A DNA stretch of 64,000 nt, taken from contig JAHBBC010000007.1 in NCBI GenBank assembly GCA_019915015.1, forward strand, positions 1,178,001-1,242,000. The letters are read 5' to 3'. This document shows positions 33,671 to 43,253 of the stretch, piece by piece. The position numbers were made by a program, and so were the translations under genes. Each line of letters opens with the position of its first letter. Within the stretch, counting starts at the first letter, position 1. The DNA is from Auriscalpium vulgare. Its lineage: Eukaryota; Basidiomycota; Agaricomycetes; Russulales; Auriscalpiaceae. The notes under the pieces are model-generated. The model ran no database searches. It was not told the origin of the DNA and worked only from the letters and a program-made list of their open reading frames with translations.

Positions 33671-35131
33671 ATGCCTGGCCGTGTGCGGAGATCTCCTCTC
33701 AAATCTCCAGGTATGTATTGCGATTGAATACCCAGAGCTATCAGGTCTCAAAGGCAGATTCGCAGAGAGGGCATACTTGGCCTTGGGTCTCGAAGGATCG
33801 GCCAACAAGCTAGGTGCAGGTGTCATCAAGCACGACGTCGACGGTTCATCGACGGTCCTTTCTAACGTGCGGCACACATACATCACACCACCGGGGGAGG
33901 GGTTTCTTCCTCGGGATACTGCCTTGCATCATCGCGAATGGGCTCTCAAGGTGATCAACGATGCTATGAAGAATGCAGGCGTCTCTATCCATGATGTAGA
34001 TTGCATATGCTACACAAAAGGTATGCCTGTCATTGATGCCACCATGAGCCATATGCTCATTGGGAGCAGGGCCTGGAATGGGGGCACCTCTGCAGTCCGT
34101 GGCCCTGGTCGCTCGGACGCTTTCCCTCTTGTACCAAAAACCACTGGTCGGCGTCAACCACTGTGTCGGCCGTAAGCTTGCCTTTTCCATCACTCTGAAT
34201 CGTCACACTGACATTCTTGCTTTAGATATCGAAATGGGTAGAGAAATTACGGGGGCACAGAACCCCGTCGTACTCTATGTATCCGGAGGAAACACACAGG
34301 TGATTGCCTACTCACGACAATGCTACCGCATCTTTGGCGAAACCCTCGATATTGCCGTCGGAAACTGCCTGGATCGCTTCGCGCGAGTGATCAATTTGAG
34401 CAACGACCCAAGTCCAGGCTACAATATCGAACAGGAGGCAAAGAAGTGCGCTTAATGCTCAATGATGAGCACCACTCTGACGGTGACTGACGACAGAGGG
34501 CGTCGTCTCCTTCCACTCCCATATGCGACGAAAGGGATGGACGTTAGCTTGTCCGGCATCCTGACCTCTACCGAGGCGCTGACACTGGACAAGCGCTTCC
34601 GCGCGGATAATCAAACCCGAGGTCCTGAGGATCAGGATGTCTTCACCCCTCAAGACCTCTGCTTCTCCTTGCAAGAGACGGTGTATGCTATGCTGGTAGA
34701 AATCACGGAGCGTGCTATGGCGCACATTGGCAGCAAGGAAGTTCTGATCGTTGGCGGTGTCGGCAGTAAGTCCCATCCTCTCTTCCAGCTAAAACGGCTC
34801 ACAAATGAGATGTGGTAGGCAATGAGCGATTGCAGCAGATGATGGGCATCATGGCACATGAGCGCGGCGGGCGGGTGTTCGCCACCGATGAGCGGTTAGT
34901 TGATATTCTTCGTCGTGACGACTAGTGTGCTGATTGCGTTCCAGATTCTGCATAGACAATGGCATAATGATCGCACAAGCGGGTTTGTTGAGCTTCCGCA
35001 TGGGCCATCAAACGCCACTACTCAAGAGCACTTGCACACAACGGCACGTTTAGATAGTCTTCAGATTGAGTAGAGTCTCACATCCTTTCAGATTCCGCAC
35101 GGACGAAGTCCACGTCGCATGGAGGGCTTGA
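33671..35131 (+). CDS. KAE1: KEOPS complex tRNA t6A threonylcarbamoyltransferase
   Basis: Exons 33671..33710, 33766..34020, 34070..34171, 34226..34445, 34497..34765, 34819..34894, 34945..35043 and 35092..35131 give 366 residues. The ASKHA fold blocks are clear: [15 protein letters not shown], the metal-binding VNHCVGHIEMGR across a splice junction, [14 protein letters not shown] and [25 protein letters not shown] family ends are matched by DEVHVAWRA here. Kae1 makes N6-threonylcarbamoyladenosine at position 37 of ANN-decoding tRNAs within KEOPS. The last intron begins with GC (CG|GCACGT), the only donor restoring the conserved C-terminus. In the glycine loop the usual Cys after VGGVG reads as Ser at a splice junction. 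The start [14 protein letters not shown] was chosen as the only ATG that splices in frame. Confidence 0.93.
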
Positions 35132-35227
35132 AGCCAAGAGTTCTCCTCCTAGTGAATATCTTCAGACGAATGTACTATCTCTATTCCAGGTGACGGATAT
35201 CATCTACGTGAAGATGTAATCCCGACC

Positions 35228-36329
35228 CTATCGACCAAGAATTTCCAACACCACCGTAGAATCCTGCCCTAGCTCATCTACTAAACTATCAAGCTGATTC
35301 CACCACAAATTGTTAAGGACCTCGTACTTGCCCCCCGTGCCCCCCGTGCCCTCCGCGCCGGGCCGGGTCTTCCACGGCTTGTCTGAAAGAATGTAGTGCA
35401 AGCAGCGAACCTCGTTATCCCTCCACAAGGGCTTGTGAATCTTGCTGAGCGTCTTCAGGGCATTGTAGGCGTAAGGCAACGGCGTCCACTTCCCAAGGAA
35501 GTGTGCGGCAAGGGCATCCTGGTCAGGGAACTTGTAGTCTTTAACGCGGTGCCAGTCATCCACGATTTGCATGAGAGCCTTTGCATCTTCGCGGGATGGG
35601 CGGAGAACTACAAGCCCTGAATTGAGCAGCGTATGAGGTCGTGGGGATGTTGCCGTGATGGGCGTAGGTTCTGGGAGTCCTCCTGTGGCAACCGCCTTGA
35701 GCCCAGTATAAGCGCAATTTCCCGGTACCCTGCGCATAGATACAATTAAGTTGGGTTGCCGTCGCAGAACAACCAAAAATCTCACCAGTCCTCTGGATAA
35801 TCTTTTATGCGATTCGGATTGCACGCACAGACATGCGCAGCCGCAATATAGCCTTCAGGTAGGTCCAGGTCAAAGAGTTCGTCCATGTTACGCAAGACCA
35901 GCATGTCTGAGTCCATCATCACGACGCGCTGGTGGACTAAAATTAGAGGCACACTATCGAATGACAGTCAATAGCATACGTCATACTGCACCAGCTCAAA
36001 TGCCCTGCAAATATTGGTGTCATTCAATTTACGAATAGCTTTCGAGAAATGTGTAGGTCGACTTACCTCAGCTTGGTCCATGTGTCCGCAAACCTCTTGT
36101 TCTCTTCAGGAAGGGGAAAATGGTTCGAAGGTCGCAGGTCCTCGACGAGTATCGTGTCTATGCCTCGGCGACGGAGAACATCGAGGGCCTGTCGTGGAAG
36201 GCTCGAAGTGGTGAGGATGATGAGAGGATATTTCGACTTGACGGCCTTTAAAGATGCATCCACAACCAAGGCTCCAGGAAGATAATCGTCCTTTGTGAGT
36301 AGGGTGACGAATGCCTGTTTGGTAGCCAT
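35228..36329 (-). CDS. Glycosyltransferase family 8 protein (glycogenin/galactinol-synthase-like)
   Basis: Minus-strand exons are 36329..36067, 36004..35980 (25 bp), 35928..35786 and 35729..35228 (310 residues). The N-terminal KQAFVTLLTKDDYLPGALVV, the metal-binding DxD in RVVMMDSDMLVLRNMDELF, and TLLNSGLVVLRPS with DQDALAAHF are typical of the GT8 group with a GT-A fold. HYILSDKPW near the end holds the usual metal-ligand His. Such enzymes move a sugar from UDP-sugar to a protein, inositol or glycan acceptor. No signal peptide or membrane segment is visible, so it is probably cytosolic. The acceptor is unknown. It converges with KAE1, about 95 bp between stops. Confidence 0.88.
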
Positions 36330-36737
36330 GATCAGTTGCCACGAAGACGGAGGAGGTGGGCGGGGGATGGAAGGGGATGGAGAAGCACAGCTAAGGGAGG
36401 CCCTTATTTATATGTATTGTGTGAGTGCCACCGTGGCCCGATCATATCGATGGCCTGCCAAACGCCGAAACTAACCAACAATAGGTGCGCATTGCCGCCG
36501 TGGCAAGGATCCAGCGGCACGGTGGCCGGCCTCAGATGCGCAGGCCGAGGTTCATACGTGCTCCTACTACGTGGGCTAAGGCGTCGCCTCTCGCGTCCTA
36601 TGCATGGGGCACAGGCTGTTTGAGCAACAGCAAGATCGGCGTGAACATGCGATGAATGTTTATTGTCATACAACATGCAACATAGCAGAAAGCGAGGGAG
36701 ACGGGAAGCGGAGGAATGTATAGACGCGTAAAATAAT
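36330..36737. other. Intergenic region, GT8 promoter and eS28 3' side
   Basis: About 400 bp between the GT8 start codon and the eS28 stop, both on the minus strand. The first 50 bp upstream of GT8 are GA-rich on the plus strand. I see no gene or repeat in it. Confidence 0.5.
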
Positions 36738-37112
36738 TCAGCGCAGGCGGCTAGAAATGGGAGATCATCAGCCTATGGACGACCAGCATGGAGAGTATGC
36801 GCACCGTGCTTCACGCTCACTCTCCAGAAGAGCCAGGATGTCCTGCTCCCGCACGGGCCCCTTCACGTTGCGGATAATTGACCGTGTCGTATCGTCCAGG
36901 AATTCAACGCGTACTTGCGTGACGCCTCCACGCGAACCCGTACGACCGAGAACCTATGGAAATGCTCATCGTTAGCTGGGATCCTAGCCTATTGGGCGCA
37001 GGCGTATGCAGAACCTTAACAACGCGGGCAAGCTTGACTGGGGCTTTTGAGGAATCCTGCGAGTCATATGAGCTGCATGATCTACAGCAGCGTAGAAACA
37101 GGAGCTCACCAT
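36738..37112 (-). CDS. RPS28: Ribosomal protein eS28
   Basis: Minus-strand exons are 37112..37110 (ATG only), 37056..37015, 36953..36805 and 36750..36738 (13 bp), giving 68 residues, the normal size. The spliced protein begins [16 protein letters not shown], continues through [20 protein letters not shown] and [17 protein letters not shown], and ends [12 protein letters not shown], an almost exact eS28. It is a small-subunit protein near the mRNA exit channel. No single frame contains the whole protein; the last four codons come from a 13-bp exon. It is divergent from the CNH-domain gene with 192 bp between starts. Confidence 0.96.
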
Positions 37113-37304
37113 TCTGATCCAAGGGTGTAGTCGACGGTGCTGTCGAGTTTTGAGGTAGGGATACCGCGACGATGTGGGTGTGAGAACAAGGTTTATCGAT
37201 ATCAAGGTTTCGAGGCCGAATGAGCTCCGCTTCGGACAGCGCCGATGATCGTAGACCATAACCTAATACTATGGGCACGTAGACGCCCATGCATCTCACC
37301 CGCG

Positions 37305-38857
37305 ATGACCTCCGCACCAACCAACCCGCTAGATATACCCCCGTATCAATTACAATCACTAGTGGATAATGTGGTTGAAGGGCACAGTGAGTTGAGACTG
37401 TCTGCATCTCCACATCTTCCATGTCCCATGTCCCCTCAGGCCCCGATGGTTCTATAAAAGTGGAAGTGAGATGCGCGCAGGCGCTGAGTGCGTGTAAGAA
37501 AGAGTTAGAGATCTGAGTTTTCACTGACATGTTTGCAGGCTCTGAAATCTACGTGGGTTGTTCGAATGGCGAACTTCTGCGGTTTGCATTACAAGCGAAT
37601 AATCCCGACGAGGTGCTCTCCTTCGTTTATCCCTTCCCGGATTTCCTAATGACGCTCAGCCAGAGGCATACAGCCTTCTATCTCGGCAGGTCCTCCCAAA
37701 CAGCAAGCCCATAGACGAGATCGTCCTCACGCCGAGCATCTCCCGTGCGCTGGTTCTCTCCGGTCTGTTCACATCTCACGACACGCCTCATCCCGATCTC
37801 ATTGTAGAGGCGTGTCTTAGACCGACAAATCCACTTTTACACTTTGCCATCGCTGGAAGTTGTGCATAGCATCAAGCCAGTGCGCAACGTACAGGCATTT
37901 GCCGTAGACCACCAGCACGTTCTTCGGCCTGCCCCACCCCTCAACGGTTCTCCACTGCCCATCCAACCCATCGAGTTCTGCATTATCAAGCGGAGTGGAA
38001 TCGTACTCTACTCCCTCCGCGAGCAGCTTCTCTTCCAGAAGGTTTGGACAGTCATTAGTTATCTCATTGCACATCATAGGAGCTCACGCGTACGACCTGC
38101 TCCAGGACATTCCACTTCCCGGAGGCGCAGTGCTTGCACGTCGAACGGGACCATACCTTTGCATCGCAGGTCCAGAGCAGTATTCCATTGTGAACCTCGA
38201 GCGGTCGTCCCTCACGCCCATCCTTCCCATCTCGCAAGCACCGCCAGAAGCGGGGCAACCACGCGTCCGTCCTATCATCGTAGTCATCTCCGAGTTTGAG
38301 TTCCTGATCCTCTCATGGAACGGATCGAGCACTATGGGGTTGTTCGTCACCGGCGATGCAGACCCGACACGAGGGACATTGGAGTGGCCCAGCCATCCGT
38401 TGTCTGTTTGTGCGTGTCCGACTATCCTGTGCTGTTGCTGCATGTTGACGGTTCAACTTCAGGTTTGGACTATCCCTACGTCACGGCACTCCTTCCGAAC
38501 CAGACAGTCGAGGTCCATAACGTAGAGACTCAGGCAATTATGCAAGTCATACCTGCCCCTCCTCTTCCCTCACCATCCATCGCTCCCGCCCTCCTCACCA
38601 ACGAGCGCATATCACTCCTTGCGAGTGTCAGCGGCTTTCTCGTGCCATCGCAAGAGCAGTCGGAGAAGCTTCGTCCGAAGAGAGTCAGGCTCCTCGGACG
38701 TCATGCCCAGCCCGGGGGGAGATCTGGGGATGAGGATGCACCGACGCAGTTGGCTGAGCTCGACGCAGAAATTCCCAATAAGAAGGAGCCTGAGGATGGC
38801 GCGCAAGAGTTGGAGATCCCTGCACCCAATCCTGAAGCCGCGCCATACAACGTATGA
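37305..38857 (+). CDS. CNH-domain protein (VPS39/TGFBRAP1-like N-terminal half), apparently short
   Basis: Exons 37305..37386, 37440..37493, 37539..37612, 37660..37762, 37821..38041, 38106..38409 and 38463..38857 give 410 residues. Beta-propeller blades of a citron-homology (CNH) domain are visible: GSIKVEVRCAQ, EIYVGCSNGELLRFAL, then RQIHFYTLPSLEVVHS and PYVTALLPNQTVEVHN. This arrangement is the N-terminal half of VPS39/VAM6 and VPS3/TGFBRAP1, tethering subunits of HOPS and CORVET. Those proteins are normally about twice as long, with clathrin-type helical repeats after the propeller. Here the frame ends at an acidic PAPNPEAAPYNV and no repeats follow before the next gene. It may be a truncated copy, a genuinely short form, or a model missing distant exons. 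Confidence 0.7.
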
Positions 38858-39586
38858 CGGACAATCATGCTTTCAGCGGGGGACTATATCATTGCTCCGC
38901 GCTCAGCTGTGGTGGTGTAGAGGTGCATATGTAGCCAATATAAGTACATTTCCCCTCGCCCAATTCTGAGGCAAAGCGATGTGGCGCGGAGAGGGCCGCT
39001 GGCACTAGTGCATCTATCGATGCATCGCTTTGACAAGACATGCTAGTACGATACCACGATCTTCCTTTCAACAGTGTTCGACATTACTAGCTACTTGCCC
39101 ACTACCAGCCGTGCACCCTTCTGAGATGACCCTCGGCATCATGATTCATGCATATGGCCGCGCGCGAATCTGAGAAAACCTGTTGGCTGGATGCGCAAGA
39201 TGATGGTTAGCTTGGTAGCGATTCGCCAGGGACTGACGCCGCACAACCTGCAGCTGCAGGTTTACATGAGGGGGTTCCGCACGGTAGCTGGGGGTTCCGC
39301 ACGGTAACTGTGGTCGTCGCTACCATCATTCACAAACTCCTGTAGTCCGCGCGTTCATCGCGGCGGGCGAAGCTTCGCGCGAGAGAATGTTTTGACAGGA
39401 CAGTACCATGGTATTCTCCTGCGCAGCTGCGGGTCGCACTGGTGCGGGGTACTGTAGTTGGGCGTTGGAGTTGTGGTGAAAAGGCTTGTGGCAAGGAGAC
39501 CCATGTTTCGTCAGTTGCCCCGTCAGTAGTGATCCAATATGCCATTGCCGTATATATAATCTAGCTGCATCTAAGTATGTAGCAAA
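38858..39586. other. Gap between convergent CNH and LIP5 genes
   Basis: About 730 bp with no gene I can support. A 20-bp unit, GGGGTTCCGCACGGTARCTG, occurs twice in tandem at 39271-39310, one mismatch apart. Frames here do not continue the CNH protein in any recognisable way. Confidence 0.5.
39271..39310. repeat. 20-bp tandem duplication
   Basis: Two adjacent 20-bp units differing at one base (GGTAGCTG versus GGTAACTG), in intergenic sequence downstream of the CNH gene. Confidence 0.9.
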
Positions 39587-41073
39587 TCAAGAGGAGAGCT
39601 CATTGGGAAGGCTGTCCTGAGCAATCAGGCTCTGGGACTTCCTCTCCGACCCTTTACCCCGGAGTACATTCTCGATGAAGTACTCGCCCGCCTAGGAGAC
39701 ACGGTTAGCAGTGAGTAAACGGAAGCAAAGAATATCTGACCTTGTAGCTACTGCGAACTAGAGGGCCGCTAGCGACATACAAGAATCCCATGCTCTCAGC
39801 CACCTCCTTCCAGCGGTCGAACTCAGCAGGCTCGACATAACGGTCGACTTTCATGTGCCTCTTCGTGGGACGCATATACTGTCCAAATGTCACGACGTCA
39901 ACGTCGACATTGCGCAGCTCTGGAAAGCAATCAGAACAATGATGAAGCAGCGTAGAATAGCCTCTACGCACCCCTCAGAGCGTGCATAACCTGCTCCTCG
40001 TTTTCACCAACGCCGAGCATGATGCTGGTCTTTGTCACCCGGACACCATCTTTCTTTGCGCGCTCAAGTACTTTCAAACTCTGCCTGAATGTCGCTCGTC
40101 GATCGCGGACAAAAGGCGTGAGGGCCTCGACAGTCTCGATGTTGTGCGCATAGACATCGAGGCCAGACTTCGCGACGACGGAGACCATATCCAGGTTCCC
40201 ACCCATGTCTCCAGTAAGCGCTTCGACGAGTATTTGAGGGGCTCTGCAATTCAAATGAGCCGAGATATCATGGACTGCAAACAAGAATCATACTTATGCT
40301 TCGTCTTGCGGATTGTTTCTGCGAAGTGGTGCGCTCCAGAATCCGCGAGGTCTGACGACAGCGAAAGACCAGCTGAGTGACCAGTCAAGGCTAACATATT
40401 AGGCTCACCATCTCGGTCGACACTCGTCATAACTATGTAGCCCAAGCCCCATCGACTAATGGCCTCCGCGGTATTCTCCGGTTCATGTGGATCAAGAGGT
40501 GGAGGTGCTTTGGACGTCTTGACGGAGCAAAACCGACAACCACGAGTGCAGGTATCGCCCATCAACTATGCATTTGATTGAGAATTGTCAATAGCTTCTT
40601 AATACCAAGATCTTAATACCAAGACGCACCATAATGGTAGCCGTTGCAGCACGCTTGCCCTCCTCCGGGGTTGCCCCCTCCTTTCCTCCCCAGCAGTCGC
40701 CAATATTTGGACAGCGTGCCTCCTCACATACCGTGTGGAGTCCTAACCCTCGAAGATCCTTCTTGATGCCGTTGAACGATGCTCCGGTAGGTATCGAGGT
40801 CTTGAGGAAAGACGGCAGACGAGGGCTGGAGCCATCAAATTAGCTCGCATGATGGTGACGAATGTTATTCTGGATATAGACGTACGTATTGGTATTGCCT
40901 AGGACGACACGCTCCTGTGACTTTCCCGAGATAAACTCGTCAAGCGAGGGCCCTTCGTCGAGGACCTGACTGAAGTTCTGCTTCGACGAGGACGAAGACG
41001 CGGTAGCGAGCGCCCTGCAGGCAGCAGTTACAGGAATGCGGGCCAACCGAGACGAGCGCAGGATGGTGGCCAT
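39587..41073 (-). CDS. LIP5: Lipoyl synthase, mitochondrial
   Basis: Minus-strand exons are 41073..40886, 40825..40630, 40565..40409, 40351..40294, 40243..39972, 39919..39741 and 39691..39587 (384 residues). An Arg/Ala/Ser presequence precedes the auxiliary iron-sulfur motif [12 protein letters not shown], and then the radical-SAM motif CTRGCRFC. Later conserved blocks are [24 protein letters not shown] and [19 protein letters not shown]. The enzyme inserts two sulfur atoms into octanoyl groups on E2 and H proteins, using SAM and a sacrificial auxiliary cluster. It depends heavily on iron, so it is a plausible HapX-regulated gene, though no site was identified. It is divergent from CMC1 with about 155 bp between starts. 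Confidence 0.96.
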
Positions 41074-41228
41074 GAGAATAAACACGCGAGTGTCGACGTG
41101 CACTCGACTGTTGGAAGGCAAATCGCATTGTCAGCGAGACGGAGGCGGGTCGGAGCTCCGACGCCGGCCCGGGCGCGTTGGTCGGCACCGTGCCGCACTG
41201 CACGGTGCAGTGCACGCACCCGACGACC

Positions 41229-41630
41229 ATGAGCGCGCTTTCTAGACGTGAGGAGGAAACTCTTTTCAAGGCGACAAAAGCGCATGCTTTGAAGGAATGC
41301 GATGCGGTGGTGAAAGGTGCGTGCTTGAGAACCTTGCGCGCTCGAACTGCAAATTGATTTCGTGTTACAGAATTTGCTGAATGCGCCAACGGTCGGACAG
41401 TGTCAGTCGCATGGGCATGCAGAGCGAAGTACAAGGACGTGCAAGACTGCATGTACCAGTTGTAAGTCCCTTCTTTGACGCCAGTGTTTCATCCTTCGCG
41501 GTTCTAACCAGCTGGCTTCCGTTGCAGTACACGACCGGAGAGTATGCAGCTTGTGCGTGACGAGTATGTTCAAATACGCGATACACAGGTCGCAAAGAAG
41601 CTCTCCGAGACACCAAATCCCGCCTCGTAG
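41229..41630 (+). CDS. CMC1: COX assembly mitochondrial protein CMC1
   Basis: Exons 41229..41316, 41371..41461 and 41528..41630 give 93 residues. The twin CX9C motif is visible: Cys-nine residues-Cys in KECDAVVKEFAECANG and again in WACRAKYKDVQDCMYQF. Such small proteins fold by disulfide relay in the intermembrane space. CMC1 binds copper and stabilises Cox1 during cytochrome c oxidase assembly. The length fits the family (about 100 residues). The gene sits head-to-head with lipoyl synthase. Confidence 0.9.
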
Positions 41631-41789
41631 GACTCGGTCGCTTGCTATTAACGCCAACTATAAAGACAGACTTCACACCCTGTTTTCCTATCATATAGTC
41701 ATTTCATTCCCAACTCTAACATACTGTACAATGTGCAGAAGACGAGTAAGGCATACAAAGCAGAAGATAGTGTTTGCAAGTATGTGGCC

Positions 41790-42880
41790 TCACTTCGCAT
41801 TGACTGCCGACCAGTGCTTCTGTAGGGCGAGCACAGAAGTAATGAAACTAAGACAAGAGCATCGTTGCGTTAGAAATGATGAGTCACTGTGATTGTCTCA
41901 AGTGGACGCACCCAAAGATTCCGAGAACGCCGTCATTGAAATTGAAAAGGCCGATATTCGTGGCGGGAATCCACAGATCCAGGATGTCAATGAGGAACTG
42001 GTGCCGCGTGCCAGTACGAAGCCTGCATAGGAGTCGGCACCGCTGTACTAGACGCCAAAATTACCACGTACGCTTCAATGGTGCGCACACGCGCGTAACG
42101 AGCGTTCTCCCCGCCGATGTCCTTCTCGCTGAGCAGACGCACCTCCTTCACCTCTTGTGTCAACCGTGCCGACTGTACTCACTGTCAGCACCCCGATGCA
42201 CAATATAGTGGTCTGTGCGACTTACCTTGAAGACTGCGTGCGCGATGCTGAAGAGGATGCCCGCAAGCCAAAAGCGATTCGCAGTCTTGTTGACTTTGGC
42301 GGCGGTATCAGGCTTCAGCGCAATGAAGCGAACAGAATTGGCCTAGACAGTCCGGAAGATAAGCACACAGGTCATACATCATACAGGACGCAGGCCGCGG
42401 CTGAGAAGTACTCACCCAGACGATGGCATCGTAGGTCAGATACCCGAAGTACCCAACTTGTCGGCCGATTGTGGTGACCTGCTCTCTAACCTCACCAGTA
42501 GTCTGAGCTGCACGCAAAGCAAGCTGCAAGTGCTCTAGTGGCTTTCCGAGGCGGAGCACTGGGAATTGTGTCGAGATTGTCAGCGAGCGCTCTAAATCCG
42601 ACACCAACTACACACACGTTTCCTCGCAGTGGCCAAGTGGCCTTTCAACGCGTTCCAGCGTGTAGCCTCGAGCTTGTAGCCTTTCGAGATCAAATACCAC
42701 GCAAAGAAGCGAGAGAAATATTGGACGGCACGGTAGATCTGCGTCAATTGACCGTTGTTGGCAAGCGAACACCAAAGGTGACTGGGGCATTACCTTGTCG
42801 CGGCCAAGAGTAGTATTGAGGACCTTGAGGGTCCCTGCCACCGTGGGATGTAATATGACCTGAGATGCAAGGCTGGACAT
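41790..42880 (-). CDS. PEX11: Peroxisomal membrane protein PEX11
   Basis: Minus-strand exons are 42880..42794, 42738..42618, 42558..42416, 42342..42226, 42172..42072, 42022..41912 and 41847..41790 (245 residues). The family order is clear: DKIYRAVQYFSRFFAWYL, then LLRLGKPLEHLQLALRAA, GYFGYLTYDAIVW, NRFWLAGILFSIAHAVFK, and the C-terminal LIDILDLWIPATN with a last membrane segment. PEX11 bends and elongates the peroxisome membrane and promotes division. Length and order match fungal PEX11. It converges with CMC1, about 160 bp between stops. Confidence 0.93.
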
Positions 42881-43253
42881 GGTGCTCCAGGGAAAGGGTG
42901 TCGATGAGGCGGGTGGGTGCACGGAAGTTATATAGAAAAGTGGGGAAGGCTGCCGCAATATCACGTGTGAGCGAAAGTCTGTACCGGTCCTGCAACACTC
43001 TGGGATCAAATGAAGTTAATGCTGTTGGATGAGCGAGCTCGGTTCCACTTTCAATTCGCACCTCGTGTTGAAACAGGTGCTCGACGTCAGTTCGTAGGCG
43101 CGGCACGACACGCACACGGGGTCCGCGCTCGGTCTGGGCCGGGTGCAAGCCCCGAGAACTTCCGCGGCAGAGCGCTGCCTGAGCGCGTCAACCTCAACCG
43201 CATACTTATACCTCTAGCTATCTTCCAGCCGTGGCCAGGATACACTCGTCAAA
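42881..43253. promoter_or_regulatory. Divergent promoter, PEX11 and fumarase
   Basis: About 370 bp between two divergent starts. No site for a known activator can be named with confidence. Confidence 0.45.

Noticed and set aside
39180..39260. tRNA-like stretch (TGGTTAGCTTGGTAG)
   Set aside because: The D-arm-like string has no matching acceptor stem, anticodon arm or T-loop GTTCRA sequence at the right distance.
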